Shown here: in pieces, positions 7,206 through 15,737 of the stretch
Numbering within the stretch: position 1 is the stretch's first letter
Layout: each line of letters begins with the position of its first letter
Source: CAG-826 sp964546565
GTDB taxonomy: Bacteria > Bacillota_I > Bacilli_A > RFN20 > CAG-826
Length of the DNA: 17,959 nucleotides
Assembly: GCA_964546565.1 (NCBI GenBank)
Contig: CAZJKC010000035.1
Coordinates: forward strand, 1-17,959
Reading direction: 5' to 3'
Position numbers and translations under genes: made by a program
Notes under the pieces: generated by a model
The model's database searches: none
Told to the model about the DNA's origin: nothing
The model's input: the letters and a program-made list of their open reading frames with translations, nothing else

Positions 7206-9182
7206 ATGAATAGAGAACAATTAGCGATTGCAGCTATTCGTGCAACATGTATTGATACGATTAATAAAGCAAAGTCCGGTCATCCAGGAATGGCTTTAGG
7301 AAGTGCCCCTATTTTATATACTTTGTTTACCAAACATTTAATCAGTGATCCTCATAATCCGGAATGGATTAATCGTGATCGTTTTGTCTTAAGTGCGGGC
7401 CACGCTAGTGCATTACTATATACGATGTTACATGTCTCAGGATATGGCATATCAATGGATGATTTAAAAGCTTTCCGACAATTCGGATCTTTGACACCAG
7501 GTCATCCCGAATACTTACATACTCCAGGCGTTGATGCTACATCAGGCCCATTAGGCCAAGGTATTGCTCAAGCCGTTGGTATGGCTCTTGCTGAACGTAC
7601 TTTACGCAATAGCTATCCTGAAGGCGAAAGATTAATTAATCATTATACTTACGTTTTATGTGGTGACGGATGCTTACAAGAGGGGCTTTCTCAAGAAGCG
7701 ATTTCTCTTGCTGGTCATCATCATCTTAATAAACTTATTTTACTTTATGATAGTAACGCAGTCACTCTTGATGGAGCGATTGACTTATCTTTTTCCGAAA
7801 ACGTTAAAATGCGCTTTGAAGCAAGTCAATGGAATGTTCTAGAAGTTCAAGATGGCAATGATTATGCCGCTATTGATAAAGCTCTTAAAAAAGCAAAAAA
7901 GAGTGAAGATAAACCCACTCTTATCATTGTCCATACCATTATTGGTTATGGTTCGAAAAACCAAGGCTTATCCAAGACACACGGCTCGCCATTAGGCGAT
8001 GAAGATGGTCATAATGCCAAATTATCCTATGGATATGAATATGATGATTTTACCATTCCTGAAGATGTCTACGATTTGTTTAAAGAAACATTTATAAAAC
8101 GCGGACGTCAACATTTCCGTCGTTACAAACGCGAAATGGCTAAATATGAAAGCGATTATCCTCATGAATATAAAGTATTTATGAACGCTATAACAGGAAA
8201 TGTTAAACCATATTTAGATAATGTAAACCTTGATATTCCTGAAAATTATAATGATTCAACACGGAATATTTCTGGTAAAATTTTAAATGTTTTACATCAA
8301 AATATACCATTTATTGTCGGTGGATCTGCAGATGTGGCCGCTTCCGTAATGACGAAGATTAATGATGGTATCAATATGTCTTATTTACATCCCGAAGGTC
8401 GCAATATTAACTTTGGAATTCGTGAATTTGCGATGGCCTCGGCTCAAAATGGTTTCTTATTACATGGGGGATTAAAATCATATGTTGGTTGTTTCTTAAT
8501 TTTTGCTGATTATATGAAGTCCGCTATTAGAATGTCGGCTTTATCGAAGTTACCAAGCATCTATTTATTATCACATGACTCAATTGCCGTGGGCGAAGAT
8601 GGACCAACCCATCAACCAATTGAACAATTAGCAATGTTACGTAGTATGCCAAATTTAAACGTTTTCCGGCCTTGTGATGCTCATGAAACTTTAGCGGCGT
8701 GGAAATTATCATTATTAAGTAAAGAAACGCCAAGCGCGATTATTTTATCAAGACAAGCTCTTCCTTTAATGAAAGAGAGCAATTATGAAGGTGTAAAGCA
8801 TGGCGGATATGTTGTTTCAAAAGAACATGGTCATAAACCAGAATTCACCATTATAGCTTCCGGTAGCGAAGTCTCTTTAGCCGTTGAAGCACAAGCAAAA
8901 TTGTGGGAGTTAGGTCATGATACAAGAGTCGTTTCGATGCCATGTCAAGAATTATTCTTGTTACAAAATGCCTCATATCGAAAAAAAGTTTTTGGTGCTC
9001 CTTATCATAAACGCATCGTTGTGGAAATGGCTTCAACTTTTGGTTGGCATCGCTTTGCGGCTTCCGTTATGGGAATTGATGAATATGGAACAAGCGCTCC
9101 AGCAAAAGACGCTATTAACGCCTATGGATTTACCAGTGATACATTGGTAGAAAGCATTTTAGGAAAATTAGAAAAAAAATAA
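7206..9182 (+). CDS. tkt: Transketolase
   Basis: Thiamine-diphosphate enzyme of the non-oxidative pentose phosphate pathway, moving two-carbon units between sugar phosphates. Length 658 is standard. Seen: KSGHPGMALG (23-32) with His26, SAGHASALLY (63-72) with His66, GHPE at 99-102, GPLGQG at 114-119, the ThDP/metal motif GDGCLQEG (153-160) continuing to YDSN (181-184), then the pyrimidine domain with GGSADVAAS, NFGIREFAMA (catalytic Glu) and GEDGPTHQPIEQL, and a C-terminal domain with the usual SGSEVSLA motif. RBS AAAAGGAG is at 7191-7198. It follows aspS by 44 bases without a terminator, so some readthrough from the synthetase operon is possible. It is closed by a strong terminator at 9188-9218. 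Confidence 0.96.
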   Translation: MNREQLAIAAIRATCIDTINKAKSGHPGMALGSAPILYTLFTKHLISDPHNPEWINRDRFVLSAGHASALLYTMLHVSGYGISMDDLKAFRQFGSLTPGHPEYLHTPGVDATSGPLGQGIAQAVGMALAERTLRNSYPEGERLINHYTYVLCGDGCLQEGLSQEAISLAGHHHLNKLILLYDSNAVTLDGAIDLSFSENVKMRFEASQWNVLEVQDGNDYAAIDKALKKAKKSEDKPTLIIVHTIIGYGSKNQGLSKTHGSPLGDEDGHNAKLSYGYEYDDFTIPEDVYDLFKETFIKRGRQHFRRYKREMAKYESDYPHEYKVFMNAITGNVKPYLDNVNLDIPENYNDSTRNISGKILNVLHQNIPFIVGGSADVAASVMTKINDGINMSYLHPEGRNINFGIREFAMASAQNGFLLHGGLKSYVGCFLIFADYMKSAIRMSALSKLPSIYLLSHDSIAVGEDGPTHQPIEQLAMLRSMPNLNVFRPCDAHETLAAWKLSLLSKETPSAIILSRQALPLMKESNYEGVKHGGYVVSKEHGHKPEFTIIASGSEVSLAVEAQAKLWELGHDTRVVSMPCQELFLLQNASYRKKVFGAPYHKRIVVEMASTFGWHRFAASVMGIDEYGTSAPAKDAINAYGFTSDTLVESILGKLEKK

Positions 9183-9185
9183 AAA

Positions 9186-9218
9186 AGGGCATTACTTTTC
9201 AAAAGTAATGCCTTTTTT
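9186..9218 (+). terminator. Intrinsic terminator after tkt
   Basis: GGCATTACTTTT (9188-9199) and AAAAGTAATGCC (9201-9212) form a long perfect inverted repeat, preceded by A-rich sequence and followed by six T. Its symmetry would let it act weakly in both directions. Confidence 0.9.
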
Positions 9219-9225
9219 CGACATT
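9215..9225 (-). promoter_or_regulatory. Possible Spo0A box (0A box) upstream of the sirA-like gene
   Basis: TTCGACA at 9217-9223 is the exact reverse complement of the 0A-box core TGTCGAA, and the 11-base context matches the extended consensus at 9 of 11 positions. It overlaps the end of the tkt terminator, about 50 bases before the start of the sirA-like gene. A TAAAAT (9245-9250) lies 22 bases downstream of TTCGAC, a spacing like that known for Spo0A-activated sigma-A promoters such as spoIIG. In B. subtilis sirA is directly activated by Spo0A~P. The core also occurs by chance in coding regions here, so this is moderate evidence. Confidence 0.45.
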
Positions 9226-9271
9226 TATTGATGATATTTCTTTTTAAAATATCTTTAGGAGGAATATTATT

Positions 9272-9649
9272 ATGGATTATTATATATTTCGAATTAATAA
9301 AAAATATAAAGGATTAATAGATGATAATCTCATCATGACGATGTTAGAAAAGGAAAGAAATGCTTTTTACAATAAGCAAATTAAGGAGATAATACTTGAA
9401 ATACCATGGCTTACAATAATTAAATTAGCGAAAGATTATTTTCAGGGAAGAAATGATATTCACATCAGTGATTATGCTTTACGTTGGGAATCTCTTTTTA
9501 ATCCAACATGTGATGAATTATTACCGGGTTATAATTGTTTATTGCTTCATCAAGAAGAAGAAACATCACCTTTTCGCCCCTTTTTATTTGAATTTGATGA
9601 AAATTGGATTTTTATACCAAAAGAAAAGATGAAAAATCTTCAAATATGA
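9272..9649 (+). CDS. sirA: Small protein resembling SirA, Spo0A-induced inhibitor of DnaA
   Basis: A soluble 125-residue protein with no signal peptide or membrane segment. Its N-terminus, DYYIFRINKKYKGLIDDNLIM, resembles the start of B. subtilis SirA (YneE; pattern YYxYxIxxxF followed by a polar helix). SirA binds domain I of the initiator DnaA and blocks new rounds of replication when cells commit to sporulation. Context supports this: in B. subtilis sirA (yneE) lies directly beside tkt, as here; an exact 0A-box core lies upstream; and this genome encodes Spo0A. The gene has a strong RBS (AGGAGG at 9257-9262) and a UGA stop. The C-terminal half (residues 60-125) shows no motif I recognise. 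The match is from memory of the family, without alignment, so it could be an unrelated small protein. Confidence 0.5.
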   Translation: MDYYIFRINKKYKGLIDDNLIMTMLEKERNAFYNKQIKEIILEIPWLTIIKLAKDYFQGRNDIHISDYALRWESLFNPTCDELLPGYNCLLLHQEEETSPFRPFLFEFDENWIFIPKEKMKNLQI

Positions 9650-9752
9650 AAGTTGATTATGCACATTTAGTAAGAAATCTCGTTTTTTTAACTTATAAAC
9701 TATCCTAAAATTTGTGTTTTATAATTGCGAAAAAGCTTGACTTTATGTATAC

Positions 9753-9758
9753 TATAAT
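9753..9758 (+). promoter_or_regulatory. Possible -10 element upstream of the Asp23 gene
   Basis: A perfect TATAAT lies 24 bases before the Asp23 ATG. No -35 is at normal spacing: TTGACT (9737-9742) is only 10 bases away and TTGCGA (9725-9730) is 22 away. A start near 9765 would place the RBS GAGGAG (9768-9773) almost at the 5' end. Confidence 0.3.
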
Positions 9759-9782
9759 CATCAAAGAGAGGAGCGATGATTA

Positions 9783-10121
9783 ATGGCTGATTATGTCTAT
9801 ATCGAGAACTATTCTAAAAATGGTAAAATGGGTATATCGCATATTGTCTTTGATCAAATTGCTTCCATCAGTGCCCAAAAAGTTAAAGGTGTGACTGTTC
9901 GCAAAAATGCCCGCATTCAAAAAGCTTTTAAACTTCGTAAGCCCATTTATTGTCGCATTCAACAAGGGGTAGTTAATGTCAATATTGATGTTATTATTAC
10001 CCAAGGGAGTAATGTTCATGAAGTATGTGTTAAAATACAAGAAGAAGTCGCTAATGCGTTAACTTCATTTACCGAATTAGTTCCCTTTAGTGTCAATATT
10101 AAAGTTGCAAATATTGAATAA
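9783..10121 (+). CDS. Asp23/Gls24 family envelope stress protein (YqhY-like)
   Basis: This 112-residue protein fits the Asp23/Gls24 (DUF322) family: a beta-alpha protein of about 110-130 residues with a conserved hydrophobic core (ISHIVFDQIASISAQKVKGVTV, then VNVNIDVIITQGSNVHEVCVKIQEEVANAL). Members sit at the cell envelope or affect fatty-acid synthesis; YqhY in B. subtilis is encoded beside accB-accC and nusB and affects acetyl-CoA carboxylase. Its position here, directly before nusB, is the yqhY position of that locus, which supports YqhY rather than the staphylococcal Asp23 itself. No accBC is present upstream. RBS GAGGAG is at 9768-9773. A terminator overlaps its stop codon, so it is probably transcribed separately from nusB. 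Molecular function is not established for the family. Confidence 0.85.
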   Translation: MADYVYIENYSKNGKMGISHIVFDQIASISAQKVKGVTVRKNARIQKAFKLRKPIYCRIQQGVVNVNIDVIITQGSNVHEVCVKIQEEVANALTSFTELVPFSVNIKVANIE

Positions 10122-10143
10122 GCCTGAAAAGGCTTATTTTTTT
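10118..10143 (+). terminator. Intrinsic terminator overlapping the Asp23-gene stop codon
   Basis: ATAAGCC (10118-10124), loop TGAAAA, GGCTTAT (10131-10137), then a T tract to 10143. The stem includes the TAA stop, so translation to the end of the gene could affect its folding. Confidence 0.85.
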
Positions 10144-10184
10144 GAGAAAAAAGAAGAGAAAACATAGGTTTTTTGCTGTTAAAA

Positions 10185-10193
10185 TGCTATTAT
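10185..10193 (+). promoter_or_regulatory. Possible extended -10 promoter for nusB
   Basis: TGCTATTAT at 10185-10193 is an extended -10 element (TG, one base, TATTAT) without a clear -35. It lies between the upstream terminator and the nusB RBS (AAGGAGG, 10205-10211), where a promoter is needed. Confidence 0.35.
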
Positions 10194-10218
10194 ATATTAA
10201 GCATAAGGAGGAGTAATG

Positions 10219-10629
10219 ATGGCTCTCACACGAAATGGATGTCAAGAAAAGGCAATGATAATTATTTATGATGCCCTCACATATGAAAATATGGGATATG
10301 ATTATAATCCTAAAGAACTCATTGGAGATGTTTGTGATACACCTTATGAAGATGTTGATGTATATATCAAAGAAGTCGTCATCAAAGCTCTCTTAAATAA
10401 AGAAAAATATATTAATAAATTAGAAGAGAAGATGGACACTTGGACGTTTAAACGTCTCAATCGTCTTAATCAAGCCATTCTTTTATTAAGTTGTGCACAT
10501 TATTTCGAAGTCGAAGATGGAGCAGATAAAGCGGTCATTATCAATGTCGCTATTACATTAGCAAAACGCTTTCTTGATGATGGTGATTACAAATTTGTGA
10601 ACGCTATATTAGATAATGTTCTATGTTAG
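10219..10629 (+). CDS. nusB: Transcription antitermination factor NusB
   Basis: NusB pairs with NusE (S10) and binds boxA RNA to keep RNA polymerase processive on rRNA operons. The protein is all-helical, about 136 residues, near the family length. Recognisable segments are WTFKRLNRLNQAILLLSCAHYF in the middle, KAVIINVAITLAKRF, and the terminal KFVNAILDNVL, equivalent to the family's KFVNGVLDKI ending. Two adjacent ATG codons exist (10216 and 10219); 10219 is preferred because it is 7 bases from AAGGAGG, while 10216 is only 4 bases away. The stop overlaps the xseA start by 7 bases. It belongs to the conserved yqhY-nusB-xseAB cluster. Confidence 0.92.
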   Translation: MALTRNGCQEKAMIIIYDALTYENMGYDYNPKELIGDVCDTPYEDVDVYIKEVVIKALLNKEKYINKLEEKMDTWTFKRLNRLNQAILLLSCAHYFEVEDGADKAVIINVAITLAKRFLDDGDYKFVNAILDNVLC

Positions 10630-11903
10630 AAAAGCCGACAATTTATTCCGTTAGTGCACTGAATTATTATATAAAATCTTTATTTAACAATGATACATGC
10701 TTGAAAAGTCCATTATGTTTAAAAGGTGAGATTTCCACACTTCGTATCGCCTCAAGCGGCCATTATTATTTTTCGATAAGCGATGAAAATGCGAAAATAA
10801 AGGCCGTCATGTTTGCACGTGCCGTCAGTCATTTGACCTTTAAACCCCACGAAGGTGATGAAGTCTTAGTTTATGGAAAAGTCGATTTATATTTAGCAAG
10901 TGGGGAATATCAAATCATTGTTGAAGAAATGGAACCAAGTGGTTATGGACAAGCTTTAATTAAACTTGAAAAATTAAAGAAAAAATTAAGTCAAGAAGGT
11001 CTATTTGATGAACAAAAAAAACATAAAATACCTTCTTTTCCATACGCTATTGGAATCATAACCGCGGATGGTTCAGCCGCTTATGAAGATTTGAAAAAGA
11101 ACATTTTTCGTCGTTATCCCTTAGTAAAACTTTATCATTTTAAAGCCCAAGTTCAAGGTGAAAAAGCTCCTTCATCACTCATTGAAGCTCTTAAAAGAGC
11201 AGAATCATATCCTCTTGACACCATTATTATCGGTCGTGGGGGAGGGAGTAATGAAGATTTATCCGCTTTTAATGACGAAATGCTTGTTCGGGCTGTTGCC
11301 GATTGTCCGATTCCAATTATTTCTGCAGTCGGTCATGAAATAGATTATACATTAGTTGATCTTGCTAGTGATTTACGAGTCTCAACGCCAACTGCGGCTG
11401 CCGAAAAAGCAACTCCAAATATAGATAATATATATTTACAACTTGATCATTTATTAGCCATTATGAAAAAAGAGATGACCAAAAAAATAAATGACTCTTA
11501 TCATCATTTGCAAATATTGAAAAAGAGTCCATCTCTTGTTAGTCCTATTTATCATCTCGAGAAAAATCAGACGCAAATTACATTATTAAGCACTAAAATG
11601 ATTGAATTATTAAAACAAAAATTAAATTCTTATCATTATGAATTAAGTTTAAAAAAACAAGAATTGGACCGTTACTTTATGTCTGCTTTCAATCAATATC
11701 AGCAAAGCGTTATAAACTTAAAGGCTAAAATCAAAGCCTTATCGCCTGATGATGTTTTAAAACGTGGTTATACTTATCTTCAGGATGAAAACGGCCATAT
11801 TATAAGCTCGATAAAAGATGTTCATATCAATCAAGATATTATTACCACTCTTAGCGATGGACAAATCATAAGTACAGTAAAAAGTAAAGGAGAAGGAAAA
11901 TGA
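10623..11903 (+). CDS. xseA: Exodeoxyribonuclease VII large subunit
   Basis: Catalytic subunit of the processive single-strand DNA exonuclease ExoVII, which acts in mismatch repair and recombination. The 426 residues comprise an N-terminal OB fold (about 5-103) that binds ssDNA, the catalytic domain with IGIITADGSAAYEDLKKNIFR starting at 143, GRGGGSNEDLSAFNDE (204-219) and AVGHEIDYTLVDLASDLRVSTPTAAAE (235-261), followed by a helical coiled-coil region (about 265-385) and a short C-terminal beta segment. The ATG overlaps the nusB stop (ATGTTAG, 10623-10629), and no Shine-Dalgarno sequence is visible in front, which suggests translation by reinitiation from nusB. The end overlaps xseB by ATGA. 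This tight overlap would help keep subunit ratios coordinated. Confidence 0.95.
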   Translation: MLEKPTIYSVSALNYYIKSLFNNDTCLKSPLCLKGEISTLRIASSGHYYFSISDENAKIKAVMFARAVSHLTFKPHEGDEVLVYGKVDLYLASGEYQIIVEEMEPSGYGQALIKLEKLKKKLSQEGLFDEQKKHKIPSFPYAIGIITADGSAAYEDLKKNIFRRYPLVKLYHFKAQVQGEKAPSSLIEALKRAESYPLDTIIIGRGGGSNEDLSAFNDEMLVRAVADCPIPIISAVGHEIDYTLVDLASDLRVSTPTAAAEKATPNIDNIYLQLDHLLAIMKKEMTKKINDSYHHLQILKKSPSLVSPIYHLEKNQTQITLLSTKMIELLKQKLNSYHYELSLKKQELDRYFMSAFNQYQQSVINLKAKIKALSPDDVLKRGYTYLQDENGHIISSIKDVHINQDIITTLSDGQIISTVKSKGEGK

Positions 11904-12094
11904 GCAAAGAATATAAATTTGAAGATAAATTACAACGATTAGAAGAAATCGTTAAAAAGATGGAAAGTGGCAAACTTTCTTTAGAAGAAAACTTAGAATT
12001 ATTTCAAGAAGGACGTCGCTTGTGTAAAGAATTAGAGGAAACTCTTCAACAAGCTGAAAATATGGTTAAAGACGTCATTAAAATAGATGAATAA
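11900..12094 (+). CDS. xseB: Exodeoxyribonuclease VII small subunit
   Basis: This 64-residue helical-hairpin protein binds the coiled-coil arm of XseA in several copies and is needed for exonuclease activity. The family signature is nearly complete: FEDKLQRLEEIVKKMESGKLSLEENLELFQEG, then LCKELEETLQQAENMV. It is slightly shorter than most XseB (about 70-80). The start overlaps the xseA stop as ATGA (11900-11903), and its RBS GGAGAAGG lies inside xseA. The next gene, dxs, is 80 bases away. Confidence 0.95.
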   Translation: MSKEYKFEDKLQRLEEIVKKMESGKLSLEENLELFQEGRRLCKELEETLQQAENMVKDVIKIDE

Positions 12095-12174
12095 ATATAA
12101 AAGTTGAAAATTAGTAGATAAATAGTATGAATTTAGTTTTGTATAAATTATAAGTTTAAAGAAAGGAGACAAGT

Positions 12175-14010
12175 ATGAGCATCATAAATGACCAAATAAT
12201 TAAAAACTCACGTCTTAATGAATTACCGAAAATTGCGCAAGAAATTCGTCAAGAAATTATTGATTGCACAGCCCTTAATGGCGGTCATTTAGCAAGTAAT
12301 TTAGGCATAGTAGAAATTACGATGGCGATTCATCGAAATTTCAATTTACCAAAAGATCGCTTGCTCTTTGATGTTGGTCATCAATGTTATGCTCATAAAA
12401 TAATTTCCGGAAGAAGTTTAAAAGAATTACGAAAAAAAGATGGTATATCCGGATTTCAAAAGCGCGAAGAATCTCCGTATGATGTATTTGAAGCTGGACA
12501 TTCATCAACGTCACTTAGTACCGCTATTGGGATGGCGTGTGCCCGTGACTTGAATAATGATGATTATGATGTTGTTGCCGTCATTGGTGACGCTAGTATT
12601 TCCTCAGGCATGGCCTTTGAAGCTTTAAATGACCCTAGTCATAATAATCATAAAATAATAATCATTTTAAATGATAATGAAATGTCGATATCGCGTCCCG
12701 TAGGAGCGACAACAAAACTATTTTCGAAAATACGCATATCCTATGGTTATAATAAAGCCAAAGGAAGATATCGTCGGGCTTTAATGCGCACCCGTATTGG
12801 TTCGGCTATTTATCGTCATACAGCCAAAATTAAGAATGCCTTTAAACGTGTTGTTTTACCTAATACATATTTTGAAGATTTAGGTCTTGATTATATTGGG
12901 CCTATTGATGGTCACGATTTTAATGAACTTGAAAAAGCTTTAAAAAATGCTAAAAAAGCCCCTAAAACAGTCATTGTTCATTGTTTAACAACAAAAGGAA
13001 AAGGATATTCCTTCTCGGAAAATGATAAAGAAGGGTATTGGCATGGTGTTGCCCCTTTTGATGCAACAACTGGACTTCCTACTCATAAAAAAGAAGGCCT
13101 CTCTTGGAGTGCCTTTTATAGCGAATTAATTGATGAAGAAATGAAAAAAAATGCCAATATCGTTTATATCAATCCCGCCATGATACGAGGAAATGAAGCG
13201 GAAATTATTATGCAAAATCATCCTTTTAATTCTTATGATGTTGGCATTGCTGAAGAGCACGCTATTTCGCTCGCAAGTGGATTTGCTTTAGATAAAAAGT
13301 ATCCTATCGTCGCGATTTATTCGACCTTTATCCAACGTTCTGTCGACCAAATCAATCAAGATTTATGCCGTATGGACCTCCCTTCATTACTTTTAATTGA
13401 TCGTTGTGGATTAGTGGGTCCTGATGGCGAAACGCATCAAGGTATATTTGAAGAAGCGATGTTAGGAGTTAATCCTAATCTTGTTATAACATGTCCCGCT
13501 ACCGATAAAGAAGCTCGCCAATTATTAAATTTAGCACCATCTTTTCCCCATCCTTTTGCGATTCGTTATCCACGTGATAAAGTTGTTTATACCTCCTATG
13601 ATTATCAAGTGATGATCACAAAATGGATATGGTACAAAGAAACAAAACATCTTAATTTATGTATAGGAAATGGGCCCTTATTTTATAAATTATTTGAAGA
13701 ATGTCAACATTTAGGTATCAAATTTGACTTTTTAAACGCTCTATTTTTAAAGCCTCTTGATGAAGAATGCTTGAATAAAGCTCTCGCTTATAAGAAGATT
13801 GTAATTTATTCTCCTTATACAATTGAAAATGGCTGGGTTAATAATGTGCTCGCTTATTTATTAAAGAACAATTATCAAGGAAAAATTATATTACGAGCTA
13901 TTCCGTCATTATTTATTAAACAAGCGACAATTGAGCAACAATTAGAAGAGTATCATTTGTCTTTAACAGAGATTATTTCTTTATTACTTTACGAACAAGA
14001 GGTGATTTAA
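12175..14010 (+). CDS. dxs: 1-deoxy-D-xylulose-5-phosphate synthase (variant ThDP motif)
   Basis: Condenses pyruvate and glyceraldehyde 3-phosphate to DXP, the entry step of the MEP isoprenoid pathway and a source of thiamine and pyridoxal. Length 611 is close to the usual 620. Seen: NGGHLASNLGIVE (35-47) with His38, FDVGHQCYAHKI (65-76) with His69, SGFQKREESPYD and GHSSTS (109-114), LNDNEMSIS (165-173), DYIGPIDGHD, then in the second half YDVGIAEEHA (catalytic Glu), YSTFIQRSVDQ and GPDGETHQG. Oddity: the ThDP/Mg motif usually reads GDGAxxGGMA, but here it is GDASISSGMA (138-147), with Ala in place of the second Gly; the metal-binding Asp139 and Asn166/168 remain. It is probably still active. 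RBS AAAGGAG. The recN ATG begins one base after its stop. Bacillus has ispA upstream of dxs; that gene is absent here. Confidence 0.92.
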   Translation: MSIINDQIIKNSRLNELPKIAQEIRQEIIDCTALNGGHLASNLGIVEITMAIHRNFNLPKDRLLFDVGHQCYAHKIISGRSLKELRKKDGISGFQKREESPYDVFEAGHSSTSLSTAIGMACARDLNNDDYDVVAVIGDASISSGMAFEALNDPSHNNHKIIIILNDNEMSISRPVGATTKLFSKIRISYGYNKAKGRYRRALMRTRIGSAIYRHTAKIKNAFKRVVLPNTYFEDLGLDYIGPIDGHDFNELEKALKNAKKAPKTVIVHCLTTKGKGYSFSENDKEGYWHGVAPFDATTGLPTHKKEGLSWSAFYSELIDEEMKKNANIVYINPAMIRGNEAEIIMQNHPFNSYDVGIAEEHAISLASGFALDKKYPIVAIYSTFIQRSVDQINQDLCRMDLPSLLLIDRCGLVGPDGETHQGIFEEAMLGVNPNLVITCPATDKEARQLLNLAPSFPHPFAIRYPRDKVVYTSYDYQVMITKWIWYKETKHLNLCIGNGPLFYKLFEECQHLGIKFDFLNALFLKPLDEECLNKALAYKKIVIYSPYTIENGWVNNVLAYLLKNNYQGKIILRAIPSLFIKQATIEQQLEEYHLSLTEIISLLLYEQEVI

Positions 14011-14011
14011 G

Positions 14012-15676
14012 ATGTTAGTTTCATTATCCATTCATAATTTCGCCATTATTGAAGATTTAGATGTCTCCTTTTTTAATAATATGAGCATTTTAACCGGTGA
14101 AACAGGAGCAGGAAAATCTATTTTAATTGATGCCTTATCGCTTCTAATCGGAGAAAGAAGTGACTTTGATAAAATTCGAGAAGGGGCTAATAAAGCTATT
14201 ATTGAAGGTGAATTTATCATTGCCAATACCGATATTATAAAGGAATTAAAAGAGAAATATGGTGATGATTATTTTGATGATAATCATTTGCTCATTACTC
14301 GTATTTTAGATTCCTCAGGACGTAGTTTTTTGCGTTTAAATGGTCTTTCCATATCGTTAACGAAAATTAAAGATATTATGAATAGAGTAATTGATATTCA
14401 TTCCCAAAATGAAAATCTCGCTCTTTTAGATGATAAAATGCATTTATCATTACTCGACGATTTTATCGGTCCTAATGATATTTATAAAGACTTTCAATGT
14501 CTTTATAACGAGTATTTAAAAGAAAAAGAACACCTAAATGAATTAGAAAAGAAACGCCTCAATAATGATGATATGGAAATATTGCAAAACAATATTACGG
14601 AATTAAAGTCAGCTAATATTGTAGTTGGAGAAATAAATGAATTAGAAGAAGAAAAGCATAATTTAATGATTTTACAAAAGGAAACTCAACATTTAGCAAC
14701 TTTTCAATCATTAAGTGATGGTGACCAAGGATTTCTAACTAAACTCTATTTAGCTAAAAAAGAATTAGAACGAAGTGAATCCAATATAATTCAAGAATAT
14801 TATGAACAAATCAATGATATGTATTATTCCTTGCAAGATATCAGTAATGATATTGCTCGTGATTTGAATAATGTTGAAGATTCTCTCGTCCGTCTCCAAG
14901 ATATTGATGAACGTTTATTTTATCTTAAACGATTAATGAAAAAATATGGTGAAGATGAAGAAGGCTTATTAAATTATTTAAAATTAGCGCAAGAACAAGT
15001 TGATACGAATCAACAATTCCAAAGACGTTATCAAGAGCAAGAAAGCATCGTTTTCAAAAAAGAAAAAGAATTACAAACAAAAGCGCAAGAATTACATGAA
15101 TTACGGGCCATTAAAGGCCAAGAATTAGAACAACTTATCGAAAAAGAAATGCATGATTTGGCTTTAGAAAATGCCCGTTTTAAAGTCGAAATTGTGACGC
15201 AAGAAAGTCTTAATGGTCAGGGGCTAGATCAAATCACCTTTCTTATTTCTACTAATAAAGGTAGCCGTCTATTACCTTTAAGACAAGTAGCAAGTGGTGG
15301 TGAAACTTCGCGTATTATGCTCGCTTTAAAGACGGTATTTAGTCGCTTTAGCGCTTTAGAAACGATTATTTTTGATGAAGTTGATACGGGCGTATCTGGT
15401 CGCGTCGCTATGCATGTCGCACGGAAAATGAAAGAAATATCAAAATATGTGCAAGTAATTGCCATTTCTCATCTTCCTCAAGTCGCTGCGATTGCCGACT
15501 ACCATTATTACGTTGAAAAAATTGTCGACCATGAGGTTACGAAATCTTCCATCCGCCTTTTAAATGAAAAAGAAATAATTCCGGAAATTGCCAAATTATT
15601 ATCAGGAGATATCGTAAGTGACGTCTCGTTAAAGGCCGCTTCTTCTTTAAGAGAAGAGGCATTAAAGGAAAATTAA
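14012..15676 (+). CDS. recN: DNA repair protein RecN
   Basis: SMC-like ATPase that acts early at DNA double-strand breaks. The 554 residues hold an N-terminal ATPase half with HNFAIIEDLDVSF (8-20) and Walker A GETGAGKS (29-36), a long charged coiled coil (about 150-375, rich in Glu/Lys/Leu), and a C-terminal ATPase half with the ABC signature ASGGETSRIMLALK, Walker B IIFDEVDTGVSG, and AISHLPQVAA. ATG follows the dxs stop after one base; the RBS GAGGTGAT lies inside dxs, so translation is coupled. Neighbour relation recN-spoIVB-spo0A is the Bacillus/Clostridium order, although ahrC/argR, which usually precedes recN, is missing. Confidence 0.96.
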   Translation: MLVSLSIHNFAIIEDLDVSFFNNMSILTGETGAGKSILIDALSLLIGERSDFDKIREGANKAIIEGEFIIANTDIIKELKEKYGDDYFDDNHLLITRILDSSGRSFLRLNGLSISLTKIKDIMNRVIDIHSQNENLALLDDKMHLSLLDDFIGPNDIYKDFQCLYNEYLKEKEHLNELEKKRLNNDDMEILQNNITELKSANIVVGEINELEEEKHNLMILQKETQHLATFQSLSDGDQGFLTKLYLAKKELERSESNIIQEYYEQINDMYYSLQDISNDIARDLNNVEDSLVRLQDIDERLFYLKRLMKKYGEDEEGLLNYLKLAQEQVDTNQQFQRRYQEQESIVFKKEKELQTKAQELHELRAIKGQELEQLIEKEMHDLALENARFKVEIVTQESLNGQGLDQITFLISTNKGSRLLPLRQVASGGETSRIMLALKTVFSRFSALETIIFDEVDTGVSGRVAMHVARKMKEISKYVQVIAISHLPQVAAIADYHYYVEKIVDHEVTKSSIRLLNEKEIIPEIAKLLSGDIVSDVSLKAASSLREEALKEN

Positions 15677-15737
15677 CAATTTTTACTAATTACATCTTTT
15701 TATTTTTGTTTAATACTATCAATGAAAGGAGAGTATT

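Noticed and set aside
9737..9758. TTGACT...TATAAT as a complete promoter for the Asp23 gene
   Set aside because: The two hexamers are only 10 bases apart, too close for sigma-A; only the -10 is kept, at low confidence.
9780..10040. Minus-strand frame of 86 codons opposite the Asp23-family gene
   Set aside because: It covers a recognised protein family on the + strand and has no start signals of its own.
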